A stretch of DNA of 64,000 nucleotides from Castanea sativa (lineage: Eukaryota > Streptophyta > Magnoliopsida > Fagales > Fagaceae): positions 31,034,088-31,098,087 of the forward strand of contig NC_134023.1 in NCBI RefSeq assembly GCF_040712315.1. The letters run 5' to 3'. The notes beneath the pieces are model-generated. The model saw only the letters and a program-made list of their open reading frames with translations, was not told the DNA's origin and ran no database searches. Position numbers and translations under genes: made by a program. Shown here in pieces: positions 11,894 to 23,457 of the stretch; within the stretch, counting starts at the first letter, position 1, and each line of letters starts with the position of its first letter.

Positions 11894-13112
11894 GGAAAAG
11901 GTTTAGCTACAAAATTAGTTGTAGCTTAAGACTACAATCTTACTCAATATTTTTTTATTAGAGGTGAATTTTGACAAATCCACCTTTGGATTATATTTTT
12001 TTTTCCTATATCCTTCATTCTTGCAAAATTTCTAAAAAATTAAATATCAATAGCTATATCATTTATAAATTTTTCAAATTGCAAGTGTAAGGACACGATT
12101 CGCTCCATCGCCCAAGTGGTTTGGACAATAGCTCAAAGAGTCCAAAACAATGAATTTATTAGAGAGTGGGCTGGATAATGAATGTTCAATGAGTTAAGTG
12201 GATAAGGACCACAGTAGGGAAATTATGCTGATCACAATAGGCTAGCCAATATAAAAATGGACAAGACAAATAGTTGTGAACAAAAAAAGTTCTCCTTGGT
12301 CAAGTTTGAGAAATGTCTGTTTTTATATATTTCTCTTAGACTTATACAAAGATTATAGTTCTTGGATATATAGTAATTTTTCTTTGGTTTTTCTAATAAT
12401 TTCCCCTAGAAGAGAGATCATCCCTTATATACTTCCTCTCTTTCTTTCATCTCAGTCCTTGACGTGTAGTCCTTGATGCTTGTCCTATCAGCATCTTCCT
12501 GAAGTCTTTGGGGGTAGTTGTAAGGTTGAAAGTTACTGTTCAAGTATTAATTCCACATTAAGGCGGCCAGGGAGTTAGATGTAGAGCATTCAATGTAGTG
12601 GTAGTAGCTTTCTTCTTAGATATTTCTCAATTCTCTTTTGTCTCATTCCTTTCTGGTGCTTTTCCTTCCAAGCATGGTTGTCCCCTGTCCAGTGTCTAAT
12701 CAGTGTCAAGACTTGAGGCCTCCGCTTTGCTTGGCCAAGGAAGTATTGCTTCTCTGACAACGTCACCTGCTCATTATGATCAGACCTCTTCCACGGTCCA
12801 GTATTCTACCTGCTTGTCCTGCTACGCGCTTGTCCTCAGGTCTTATCCTCAAATGAGGCCCATGGCCCAGTACCCTTATTTGGGCCCTTTATCCTCACAG
12901 CAAGTTTTTGTATTTTAAAATTATACATAAAATATAAGTTTATAGATCATATAATAAATAATATCCGATTAACATAAAATTTGACATGTGTATTAAGAGC
13001 GTAAAGAACATACAATTCAATGGTTAGATTTTTAAAATATGTAGCAATGCTAATTTTTTTAAAGGAAGTTGTAACCTTAGAATACAACTAATTTTATAGC
13101 TAAACTTTGTCC
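11894..13112. mobile_element. MITE (MULE-type ends) split by a solo LTR
   Basis: The ends are imperfect inverted repeats about 40 bp long, 'ggtttagctacaaaattagt' on the left and, reversed, 'agtttagctataaaattagt' on the right. A near-perfect 9-bp target duplication flanks them (TTAAAAAAA at 11885-11893, TTAAGAAAA at 13113-13121). Without the inserted LTR (12086-12899) the element is about 400 bp and noncoding. Relatives lie at 8430-8790 and 13340-13615. The 9-bp duplication and long TIRs suggest a Mutator-derived MITE. Confidence 0.7.
12086..12899. mobile_element. Solo LTR, 814 bp, inside the MITE
   Basis: Starts TGTAAGGACACGATTC, ends CTTTATCCTCACA, and is flanked by an exact 5-bp duplication, GCAAG (12081-12085 and 12900-12904). 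It is G+C-richer than its host MITE and has several 'gggccc' and 'cctc' runs. It is not similar by eye to the 1.4-kb LTR family or the Tat LTRs. The internal region is gone. Confidence 0.85.
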
Positions 13113-13339
13113 TTAAGAAAAATAATAATTAAAAAAAATATATTTTATGGATCTTAAATCCAAATCCAAATTTAGGTATCCAAACAATGGAATTTCAAAT
13201 GATGATATTCAAATATTTTATTGTTTAAAAAGACCCAAACAAGGAATTTTAAAATTAAGGGATTTCAAATAAAGGCATTTTAAATCAATGAATTTCAAAT
13301 CCCAATACAAATCCAAATGTTGCCATCCAAACACAACCT

Positions 13340-13615
13340 TCAAGTTTTTGTAGTCTATAATTATGCATAAAAAATAAGTTTATGGATTGAATAATAAATG
13401 GCATATGATTGACATGAAATTTGACATGTGTGTTAAGACCATAAAGAATATGCAATTCAATCGCTAATATGTAGCTTTGTTAAATTTTTTTTAGTTGAAG
13501 TTATAGCCATTGGTTGCAACCTAGTGTCTTTTTATTTATCTATTTATTTTTATTATAATTATAGAGAAAAGTAGTTACAACCAAGTTTGTAGTCAAATTT
13601 TTTCCAAAGAAACTT
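13340..13615. mobile_element. Third relative of the 11894 MITE (partial)
   Basis: Shares 'ttgacatgtgtgttaaga', 'aagaatatgcaattcaat' and 'agttacaaccaagtttgtag' with the other two copies. The left end is missing and the right end is changed. 13122-13339 is AT-rich and contains repeated 'tttcaaat' words only. Confidence 0.5.
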
Positions 13616-13685
13616 TCCACATTTTTAGAGTCAATTATTTATTTTATAAGAATTAATTATATGTAGAACTTTTTGCAGTTTGGTA

Positions 13686-13813
<128 letters not shown>

Positions 13814-14394
13814 ATTGTCTAGAATTTCATATCTTTCTAAGTAACCATTTAGTATATGGTTGCACTTGAATCCAAATATTTCAAAGTTTTTTCTTAAAAC
13901 TAGTAAAAAAATAGAAGTCTATACTTTCCAAATCATAATTCCAATATTATAAGTGAACAATTAAAGCTCTCTTGGGCTAAATATACTACTTGCAACATTT
14001 TAAATTTATTTATTAAAGAAGTGGTATTTCAGTTTTGTCAAACTATTGTCCAAAAACTAATGAATGATAATGTGATGGATGGAATATGAAATCTCTAGGT
14101 TTAGGACATGTTCTAGTCTGTCAAAAAAGGGACATTCCTTGGCTCTTGTGAAGAATTATAATACCAATTTGTGATGATGTGGATATGTTGAGATTAAGCT
14201 ATTGTCTACTTTGGTGTAATTTTTTTTTTCAGAAACACTTTCTGTGTTTTCTGCTATTTAGGATTTGAGATGGGGATTAAACTCATTCATAAAACAGTTT
14301 GCCACAGTGCCTAAGCCCATAAAGATTAATGATAGTTGCATACTTTCTTTGTTGTATACTCTTCCTCATGTTCATGAAATTCTCTCTTCGTTTT

Positions 14395-15116
14395 GAAGTC
14401 TTTTGGCTAAATATGGTTAAATTTGAGTTTATTTGTAATATGTGCACTATTCAAAGTTATTTGGCTGCTTGAGGATAGAGAGACAAATTCTGGCAATGGT
14501 GTGTAATGTGGTATTACTGAAATTGGTGAGACTAGGGGAGAGAAAAAAATTTGGATTGTAACAATACAAGTGCTGAAGTAGGAGAGATGAAAGAGAATAA
14601 ATTTTTTGTATTTTGGCAATCCCATTGTTGAAATAGGAAAGAGAAGCCCATTGCCAAAATAGGAGAGAAGATAAAAAATATTGTTTGTAATGTTTTATTG
14701 CCAAAATTGGTGAGAGAATATTTTTGTCAGGAAAATTATTTAAAAGTTGCACACTAGGTGGCAAAATAGGAGGAGGCCGTAAAATAGAATTTTGTTAGAT
14801 AAATTTTCTATTTGATAGAAACACAATATTTTGCTTCTTTCCTCTTTCCAATTTTAGCAATGGTATTGTCACAAATTAGGCATGGATAGCTTGGCAGTTG
14901 GTTGAGAGAAGACAAATTGGGCAGCGTCAATTTTGGAAATACCTTTGCCAAAATTTTTTTTCTCTTCTCCTTGGTCACATCATTTCTCTCTCATCTCTCC
15001 TACTTTTTTCTCACAAATTCAGAAGTACCATTGCCAAAATTCCTCTCCTTCCTCAGCTAAATAACTTTGAACAGTATAAATATCACAAATAAACTCTTAT
15101 TTAACTAAAAGACTTC
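14395..15116. mobile_element. Long-TIR non-autonomous DNA element
   Basis: The first ~75 bp and the last ~60 bp are imperfect inverted repeats. Left: 'gaagtcttttggctaaata', then 'gagtttatttgt' and 'caaagttatttggct'. The right end, reversed, reads 'gaagtcttttagttaaata' and continues in the same order. The interior repeats 'gccaaaataggagagaaga'-like words. No transposase is present and no clear target duplication was found. A MULE or hAT derivative is likely. 13814-14394 holds no gene. Confidence 0.65.
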
Positions 15117-15182
15117 TTCAAATAGGGTATGAAGGGTTCTCTCCTCTCTTTTTTATGATTACTTATTTATTTATTTTATTTT

Positions 15183-15793
15183 ACATTTTGTATACGGGTG
15201 AAAGTATCTTGATGTGAGAAAAGTGATAATGTGACTAAATATTATCAGAGAATGGAGTTTTCCACCATGAACTTACTAAATTTATTCTTTTGGAAAAATC
15301 AATTGATAAATTCTCATACTTAATAAAGTTTTTCTTTCCCTTATTTGTAAGGTTTATAATTGGTCACTTTCGTCACTTGGGTAATTTTAAAGATCAATAC
15401 ATACATTCTCATTTCCCATTAATTTTGTTATTTGAATTTTAAATTCTGGAGGGTAATTTTAAAATGGGTAAATTTTTATTTAAAAGGCTGTGTATAAAAT
15501 GTTATTTTTTACATTTCGTATACGGGTGAAAGTATCTTGCTATGAGAAAAGTGGTCATGTGACTAAATATTATCGGAAAATGGAGTTTTCCACCGTGAAC
15601 TTACTAAATTTATTCTTTTGGAAAAATCAATTGATAAATTCTCATACTTAACAAAGTTTTCCTTTCCCTTATTTGTAAGGTTTATAATTGGTCACTTTCG
15701 TCACTTGGGTAATTTTAAAGATTAATACATACATTCTCATACCCCATTAATTTTGTTATTTGGATTTTAAATTCCAGAGGGTAATTTTAAAAG
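15183..15793. repeat. 328-bp direct tandem duplication
   Basis: Copy 1 starts at 15183 and copy 2 at 15511. Both open with 'tacgggtgaaagtatcttg' and run through 'ttggtcactttcgtcacttg' to 'gggtaattttaaa', with only scattered mismatches. Noncoding. Confidence 0.9.
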
Positions 15794-15801
15794 AGAAATG
15801 A

Positions 15802-15974
15802 TATGTCCACAACAATTTCACAATATTTTTACAACAAATCTTAAGTGGCAAGTTGTTACTGGTTATTATTGTTGGGGCAAAAAAGTAATCTTAATGTTAT
15901 GTTCAAATTTGAACCAATAACAACTAACCACCTATGATTTGTTGTGAAAATATTGTAAAAATGTTGTGAACGTA
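15802..15974. mobile_element. MULE-type MITE with exact 9-bp target duplication
   Basis: Inverted ends of about 38 bp begin TATGTCCACAACA on the left and TACGTTCACAACA on the right (reversed), and both contain 'cacaatattt' or 'acaatatttt' and 'acaacaaatc'. GAGAAATGA flanks it at 15793-15801 and 15975-15983. Related ends occur at 63691-63861 and near 19565-19660. Confidence 0.85.
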
Positions 15975-16169
15975 GAGAAATGATATTAAAAGGCAGTGTA
16001 TTAAATGTTATTTTCAATAAGAAGTTATGATTAATGTACACTTTTGGCCCCTTAAATTTTAAGATTGTTTTCATTTTAGTTCTCTATATTTCAAAATTGT
16101 TATTTTGATTCTTTATATTTGATTTTGTTTTTATATTTCCCTTTTACAAGTAAAAATTTTCATCATTAT

Positions 16170-16736
16170 TGATGGGGATCAACTAAGTGTCACTCGTCCT
16201 TGGTCGTCGTCTATAGTTTAAGCCATGTCTAGAGAGAATCACCCAAGAACGAGAATATGCATAACACTCATCAGTTGGTAATAAAGAGATTTAGAAAAGG
16301 AAGCTCTCCATGGACGATCCTATCTATAAACGATCAAATACATAGACGACAAAATTATACTTGAACAGAAAATCCTCTAAGGGTTTTACACAAACAAAAC
16401 ATGACACGTGGCTCGATATGTGGAAGTGATTCCTTGTACTTCGCTACACATACTCCACTTTCTTCATTAACCACCAACATTACCTATGATGGTGGTGGAT
16501 CCAAACAAGTAGACCCGTATCTAATTCTTTATAAAGTGAGTAAATCTCATCCACCCAAGGTAAATTCTAACCATTTACTATCTTCTATTCTTGTGTCCTA
16601 GAGAGAAAACTGACTTAACCGTCGGAGGGTTCTTGGCCGGGTTACATCGGTCACCTTTGGTCTTTTTTTTTTCTTGGATTTATAGTCATTATCATAGCCC
16701 AAAGCATTTCAGCTTACTGATTCTCATACATCATCA
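16170..16736. mobile_element. Solo LTR, 567 bp
   Basis: Starts TGATGGGGATCAACTAAG and ends CATACATCATCA, so the termini are the 5-bp inverted repeat TGATG/CATCA. An exact duplication, ATTAT, lies at 16165-16169 and 16737-16741. Its base composition is less AT-rich than its surroundings. No internal region remains. Confidence 0.82.
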
Positions 16737-16741
16737 ATTAT

Positions 16742-17514
16742 GAAAGGCTTATTAGTTTCTAGTTACTAGTGTCAGTGTAGAACTCATAAATAATGGATAA
16801 TTTAAGTAAAAAGTTTTCTTTTAATTGGTTGTCAAACACACACTTAATATGAAAGTTAAAATAAAAATTTTGAAACAACAAGTTTCAAAACATAAAATTG
16901 AATCAAACATGAAATGTGAAATAAAAAAAATTTTAAGACTTAAACAATCAAAATAAAAGCAATCCTCAAAGTTCAAATAACAAAAATATTCTATAGTGAA
17001 AATTTTAATTTTTTAAAGGATGGTCACAATTTGGGTCGAAAGTTTTGATGTTCCTATTGGTTATTGACATATCAGAGATTAACCACCAATTCCATGTTTG
17101 GCAAGTCCAAGAAATACTATTCTTGGAAAATCCCAAAAAAAAAAAGAAAAAAAAGCTGTATTAATATTATTATTATTATTAATTTTTTGTTTTGCCACGG
17201 GATAATGACTAAGAAAACTAGAAGAGATTCTTTATTTTGTTAGAAGAGCAAGAGCGTGGGTGAGAGACCCCACCACCCCATTACTCACGTTAATAATGAC
17301 AAAGTCGCATCACACCAACCTGTGGGACAAGCACGCGGTTTAAGCACTTGACGTGCATGTGAGAGGCTCCCAGGAGTCCACCAGTCTATTATTAAGTATT
17401 AACACCGGAGCTCTGCTTTCTTACCCAATATAATATATATTTTTTCTACAACAAGAGGCCGTACTCATTCAAGTCCTGGGTCTTGCACATTTAAAAGTCT
17501 CCTAAGCAAAACTA
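16742..17514. other. AT-rich intergenic stretch
   Basis: Short A/T-rich words and an (ATT)n run near 17160-17185; no gene or bounded element was recognised. Confidence 0.4.
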
Positions 17515-18070
17515 GCATGGTCCAAAATGGTGGCTAAGCCTTTAAGCCTTAAGGTAAGGGTAAACCCTGTCAAAATTCTCTGAAATACAAGATATTTGTG
17601 TGTACTCAGTCGAGATATTTTGATACCAATTACACAACTATTATTGACTTTTGTTATTGAGAATGACCGATAAAAAAGTCGTGAATTATATAATCAGTAA
17701 CAGGAAATAAGCGTCATCATACAAACTAAGGGCAGTTTGATAGTGTATTTTATACAATAATTTTTTTGTATTTAAATAATATTACACTTATTTATATATA
17801 TATTTTTTATTTATATATATTTTAAAAAAAATACAAATAATATTAATAGAACAATATTACTAAATGAGTTTTAATAAATTGCAAAACTGAGTGTGCGTGT
17901 TATTAGAATTACTCATATTATTCTGCCGACTAGCATTAAGATATCTCCCTCGAAGATTCTTGAAGTTTCCACGACACGTTATTCGTGGTCCACATTGCTG
18001 GCTTAAGGAGTTAAGGGTAAAGTTTATCATCAATCAACGTCCCAAGCATCTCATTGACAAGAATACTTTC
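17515..18070. repeat. Diverged duplication, copy 1
   Basis: 'tccaaaatggtggctaagcc', 'tcaaaattctctga..caagatattt' and 'tctccctcgaagattcttga' occur here in the same order as in 19893-20200. The pair is about 2.3 kb apart and well diverged. Homology to any gene was not recognised. Confidence 0.55.
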
Positions 18071-18359
18071 GAGCATAAAAAAAAGGAATTTAGCATCCAG
18101 CAATTAATATACTTTTTTTTTTTGGCTAATGCATCAATATACTTAGGGTCTGTCTCGTAGCGCAACGACAAGTGGAGACAAACTTAAAGTTTTTAGTAAA
18201 ATTTGTTAAAATTTTGAAATTTTCTTTAAAAAGCTTTAAGGATCCTCTAAATTGAAACAGTAAAAAAAAAAAGAACATTTAAATTAAAGTTGAAATTCCA
18301 AGTTTAAGCAATAATATAATTTTAGTACACTATTCCAACTTTTATAATATGAATAAAGA

Positions 18360-18800
18360 ATTGCTATAATAATAATAATAATAATAAAAAATGTATTTTT
18401 CAAAATAAAACTCAATGAACAACTTTAAATTAAAGTTGAATTTCAAATTTTTATACATTAAAAAATTCTAAGTTTTAAAGTATATTCTTTAGGATTCAAA
18501 TTCTTATTCCTCCTCTTAATATATACATATTACAATATTTCAACTTTTAATAAAATATCATTACTTATTTTTCCAAATATTACTTATTATTCAACTGTTT
18601 TTGAGTGAGAGAGGAAGCTAATAATAATAATAATGATGATGATGATGATGGTGACATACACACTAATATATATTTTTTCTAACAATTCTATTGTTTCAAC
18701 TTACAATATTGATTTTTCTTAAAAAAGAAACCAACTAAATAACCAGGTTACAAAGTTTGGGCAAAATATGCACGGATGATGATGATGATAATAATAATAA
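18360..18800. repeat. Cluster of trinucleotide microsatellites
   Basis: (AAT)n near 18368-18390, (AAT)n to (GAT)n near 18621-18652, and (GAT)n to (AAT)n near 18776-18800, in AT-rich noncoding DNA. Confidence 0.8.
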
Positions 18801-18931
18801 CTACTGATAAACAACTAGAAGCAAAAATATGTCGAGCCTACCTGTAGGCTTGTTGAAAGCACAAAATACATCAACCTAAAATATAAGGATTATATTAATA
18901 ACTAGTCACCTCACGCATGTTACATGCATAT

Positions 18932-19229
18932 TTAGAAGCTCTCTCTCTCTCTCTCTCTCTAATAAAATTGTAGAAAATAATAATCATTTAGTGAAATTTG
19001 CAAATATAAATATAAAACAATTGAAAAAGATAACAACTCAATAATAATATATAAAATTAGTCTCTGAGCATGTGTTCATGCGTTAGAAGCTCTCTCTCTA
19101 ATAAAATTGTAGAAAATAATAATCATTTAGTGAAATTTGCAAATATAAATATAAAAAAATTGAAAAAGATAACAACTCAATAATAATATATAAAATTAGT
19201 CTCTGAGCGTGTGTTCATGCGCGTGTTTA
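18932..19229. repeat. Two-copy ~150-bp tandem repeat starting with (CT)n
   Basis: 'ttagaagctctctctct' begins both units (18932 and 19083). Each continues through 'ttgtagaaaataataatcat' to 'gtctctgagc.tgtgttcatg'. The units are nearly identical except for CT-tract length, so this is a recent duplication. Confidence 0.9.
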
Positions 19230-19564
19230 GAGATTCTTCTATTTTGTAGGTAAAAGTTAATAATTTGCATTTATTATAATTTAGAATTATATATTTTTAT
19301 TTTTCAAACAAATAAAAAAAACTTTACAGATAAGCTGTAATTTCTTTTTTGAATGTGAAGGGAAAAAATTCTAAATTATAGGAGTTTTCTTTTTGAATTC
19401 AAAATGAAATTTGTTATTTGACATTTATGATCCTATTTCTAAATGAAATTATATTTTATTAATGAGGGTATTTTTGAACCATATAAAAGTCCAGTTGAAA
19501 GAGGGGAATCTTCTTATATATAGTATAAATTAATAACTAATGCATTGAAAAACTACTATTGCTA

Positions 19565-19660
19565 TATTCACAATATTTTCACAACAAATATTAAGTGACA
19601 GATTATTATTGGCTGTTACAGGTGGATAAAAAAATAATTTAAGTTGTGGGTTTTAAGAAA
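19565..19660. mobile_element. Half of a MULE-type MITE
   Basis: 'ttcacaatattttcacaaca' followed by 'ttattattggctgttac' matches the left half of the 15802 MITE. The right inverted end is missing. Confidence 0.5.
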
Positions 19661-19892
19661 ACTACTATTAAATTTAAGCAGTTACGCGCCTAAAATAGAA
19701 ATAATGTGCTAGTTTTTTTTAAGGAATTTTAATAAATTTTTTTTTCTTGCTTTTTAAACAAAAAAAAAAAAAAACTTATTTGTAAACATTTCTTATTTAT
19801 GGTTAGGACTAATATTAAAGGCTTGATAAGAGTATTTTGCAGAGTAAAAAAAAAAGACACCGAATAACAGTAATAATAAAAATAATAATAAA

Positions 19893-20200
19893 CGATCCAA
19901 AATGGTGGCCTAAGCCTATATAGAAAAAAAAAAAAAAAAAAAGTGGCCTAAGGACCCTTTCAAAATTATTTGACAAACAAGATATTTATATTCAAAGATA
20001 AGATATTTGTAATTTTGTATTATATTTATACCAACTATAATAAGATATATGAGGAAAAAAAAAAAAAAAAACCTACCATAAGATATTTTTGGACTTATCT
20101 CCTTCGAAGTTTCCTGAAGTTTCTCGAATTAGGCCTGGTCCAAGTTGCTGGCTCACATAATCAATCAACATCATAAGCTTTACATTGACAAATATACGGT
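19893..20200. repeat. Diverged duplication, copy 2
   Basis: Partner of 17515-18070 (see there). It includes 'gtccaagttgctggctcaca', the counterpart of 'gtccacattgctggcttaag' in copy 1. Poly-A runs of 18-20 bp near 19924 and 20056 interrupt it. Confidence 0.55.
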
Positions 20201-20344
20201 CTAATGTTTTAGCTCTGCCCCTCAAATTTTCTTTGACGAAGATATAGCTGAGCAACAGAGCAAGTTTAGTTGGAAATTAAATGTAGTTTGTATAGTTTTT
20301 GTTTCAATAAAATCTTCTTGATTTTCGTAAAAAAATAACACACA

Positions 20345-20545
20345 CACATTATATATATATATATAAATTATTTTATAAACTGTTAATGTAGTGAGTGATT
20401 ATTAGTAAGTGAAAAAATGATATTAATGGTGGGTCTAGATAAAAATCCACCATTAATAGTTTGATTATTGACCACATCAATATTTTGTAAAAATATTATA
20501 AAATAGTTTGTGTTTGTAGCATATTATATATTTATATATATATAT
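20345..20545. mobile_element. Possible worn inverted-repeat element
   Basis: 'aattattttataaactgtta' on the left is echoed, reversed, by 'caaactattttataatattt' on the right, around a central inverted pair 'ttaatggtggg/tccaccattaat'. The boundaries and target duplication are not clear. 20546-21306 has no gene that I recognise. Confidence 0.35.
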
Positions 20546-21306
20546 ATATATTCTAATAGGAAAAATATTTATGTGTTTTTTTTTTTGAGAGAATATTTAT
20601 GTGTTTGTGCAGTTACCTTAATGGTTGACTGGTTATGTTGGTCAATGTCGTAATCTCATTAATGGAAGAAACTAATGTGGCATACAAATTACACGTTGAC
20701 ACACTTAAAGGATGATGTGGTTAATAACATAATAATTAAAAAAATTACTTTGGTATGAAAAATGAATCATTAGATGGAAAAAAGATTTATTCCTCAATTT
20801 TAAGGAAAAATTGAATCAAAAGAAAAATCAAGATCAAGATTCTCTTTTCTTTTACTTTCTTCAATCAAACATACATTACAAGAAACCTCAAGGAAAGCCC
20901 ATCTATTTCAATTTTCTATCACATTCTTGACAACCAAACTTGCAACCAAGAAACAAAAAGTCCACCAAGAAGATTTTTCGACTATCTCTCTCTCACCAAT
21001 CTTCACAAAACACCCATCCTCTTGTCCAATCAAACCCTCAATTCCCTTGCCTATGTCTTCTCTAACCATAGTTCACAACCTCAAGTGCCTTAAATCAAAT
21101 CCCTCACTCACCAAAATTCGAGTCTTTCCTCATGGCTACTAAGGCTATTCAATCTCCCCCAGATTTGGCACACCTTGACAAACCATCCCATTCATTTTAG
21201 ACATTGGAAATAGATTTGTTTGGATTTCTTGCACAACATACTATCTCTGCATTGATTGTTGATGATGCCTTAAAAATGTACATTTATTATATTTCTATTT
21301 GGGTGT

Positions 21307-22057
21307 TGTGGGGGGTAAAAATGCTTAAATTCACGTTTGGGCCTGGTTAATTGGTATAAGTCTGTTTAATCAGAGTCTTTAAAGCCCACAGGTCAGTCCG
21401 CACTACAAGGGGCAGAGGAGTTGTCCGAGGAGGAATATCTTCTCGGACAGGCCCAATAAAGGCCATGGGACGTGCTAAAGGATTTAGAGACAGACTTCTA
21501 GAAGATCTGTTGGGTAAAAGGCGTGTTCCAAGCACTCGTTAGAAGGAGGAACGTGTGAGAAATATTTGAGAAAAAAGCTGTTACCATCGCATTAAAGGCC
21601 CTGCATCTACCTCCTTAGCCGTATTAATGGAGAAATGACATCTGAACAGTAGTATTCAGCCTTCCAACTATTATTTGAAGACTTTAAGAAGGTGGTGGAT
21701 GTGACAAGTATCTAGGAGGAAGATCTGTGTTACATATGGATGAAACAGGGAAGAAGAAGAAGGTTATAAGAAGACGAGAGAGAAAAGAAGAGCGGGACCT
21801 CTTTTGGAAACTAAAAATTGTAATCTTTTGCTTAGAGAAAGAAAGGCCATACAAGTGGTCCTCGGCTTACGTCCGAGGAGAGTTTTTGTCATATTCATCT
21901 ATTATTTGCGTGGATTGCGGCCTTCTAGCCTGTTTATCAGTTCTCCAATATCCCTAACCTAGGTTTCAAACCCATACTCTACAGATTTCATTGTATAAGG
22001 CTCTTTGGGCCTGAGCCCGTCACTCATTTGGGTCCAGGTACAAATTGTGCACTTACA
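21307..22057 (+). repeat. 5' LTR of element 1
   Basis: Begins TGTGGGGGGTAAAAATGC and ends GTGCACTTACA. Compared with the 3' LTR it lacks a 7-bp TTGGGCC duplication and has many C/T differences. It contains the words 'gtcctcggcttacgtccgag' and 'aggtttcaaacccatactct'. Confidence 0.95.
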
Positions 22058-22059
22058 AT

Positions 22060-22077
22060 TAGCCCCGTCTGTGGGGA
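22060..22077 (+). other. Primer binding site (mutated)
   Basis: Two bases after the LTR. It reads TAGCCCCGTCTGTGGGG, whereas element 2 has TGGCGCCGTCTGTGGG at the same place, so this copy has lost pairing bases. The first bases would pair with a tRNA ending ACGGCGCCA. I do not assign the tRNA with confidence. Confidence 0.7.
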
Positions 22078-22104
22078 ATCTAGTGTTGAAGGAATTGGAA
22101 CATC

Positions 22105-23450
22105 ATGGCAGGCATAGGTTCGCATCATGCAGAGTCGTAGGGATCCCAAGGCGAAGATCATTTTGAGTGTCTTGAATGTCGGAGGGATCTAGAGGGAATA
22201 GTGCATACAGTATATCTTGATGAAAGCCATTCGTGTGGTGGGAGTAGGGCCACCCATGAAGATGATGCCAAGGCCATGCAGAGGGAAATTGACCACCTTA
22301 AGAAAAAGCTACGCTGCGTCAGACGAAGGCGGGCTTCACCTCCGTCCAACCCTTCCTTTTGGGGGTCTTGGGGAAGCAGTTACAGTCCAAGATCTAGGAC
22401 TCCCTCTAGTGAAACCTTCTTTTATGAGGAGGATGAGCTTCCAAGTCGTAAGCATAAGAAGTTTCCCTCTAGGGGCTTGGGAAACGATGCTATGAGCCGA
22501 GTGTTGCACCAACTCTCCAAGTCACCCTTCTCACGCAGGATCGAGAAGGGAAGGCTCCCACGGCGGTTCACTTAGCCCACCTTCACCATCTATAATGGAA
22601 GGACAGACCTAGTCGAACACGTGAGCCATTTTAATCAGAGGATGGCGGTACATTCTCAGAACGAAACCTTGATGTGCAAAGTCTTTCCTTCTAGCCTGGG
22701 ACCTGTTGCTATGAGATAGTTTAACAGACTAAAGCCGGGGTCTGTTGATTCTTTCATGGAACTCACTAGGGCATTCGCGTCTCGATTCATTACATGCAGC
22801 AGAGTCCCTCGGCCTTTGGACTCATTGTTATCTATGGCCATGAGGGAGGATGAGGCTTTGAAAGCGTATTCTGACAAATACTGGGAAATGTTTAATGAAA
22901 TCGACGGAGATTTTGATGAAGTAGTGATTAACACTTTCAAAGTGGGCCTCCCAACTGATCATGATTTAAGGAAATCTCTGACCAAAAAGCCCGTGCGGAG
23001 TGTACGTCGCCTCATGGATCGCATCGATGAGTACAAAAGGGTAGAGGAAGATCAACAACAAGGTAAGGGTAAGGCGAATGTTATCCCGCAGGAGAGAAGG
23101 GATTTCAGGTCGGACAGGTACCATAACAATAAGTTGAGGAGAGATTTCTCTGGGCAATCTGGTTTAGCCGCTCCTCAAGTAGTTAATACCGTATTCCGAG
23201 AACCAGTGCACCAATTGCTGGAGAAAGTCCATAAGGAACCCTACTTCAAATGGCCCAGTAAGATGGCAGGGTACCTTATGAAACGGAATCAGAACCTCTT
23301 CTGCCAGTATTATTAGGATGTGGGTCATACTACCGAGAATTGTTGGACCCTCTAGAACCATTTAGAGTAGCTTGTTAGTGAGAGGAAATTGAAGCAGCAC
23401 CTGTATCAACCCAAAGGACAAGGAAATCATTCAGGTTCAAATAATCAGAA
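22105..23450 (+). pseudogene. gag of element 1 (broken)
   Basis: The capsid/nucleocapsid part of the polyprotein. It starts at an ATG 47 bp after the LTR and keeps one frame throughout. A basic, coiled-coil-like N-terminus (MQREIDHLKKKLR) is followed by a retrotransposon gag domain (FNQRMAVHSQNETLMCKVFP, FASRFITCSRVPRPLDSL). The zinc-knuckle region CX2HX4HX4C of element 2 is damaged here, with Y for H and a stop (about 23300-23330). At least six in-frame stops are seen, including 22573, 22720 and 23314. Comparison with element 2 shows CAG or TGG at these three sites, so they are C-to-T type changes. Not functional. Confidence 0.85.
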
Positions 23451-23457
23451 GAACAAC

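Noticed and set aside
20927..21142. 71-aa ORF, Ser/Pro/Leu-rich
   Set aside because: It has no ATG at the stated start and no family resemblance, and the flanks show no gene structure.
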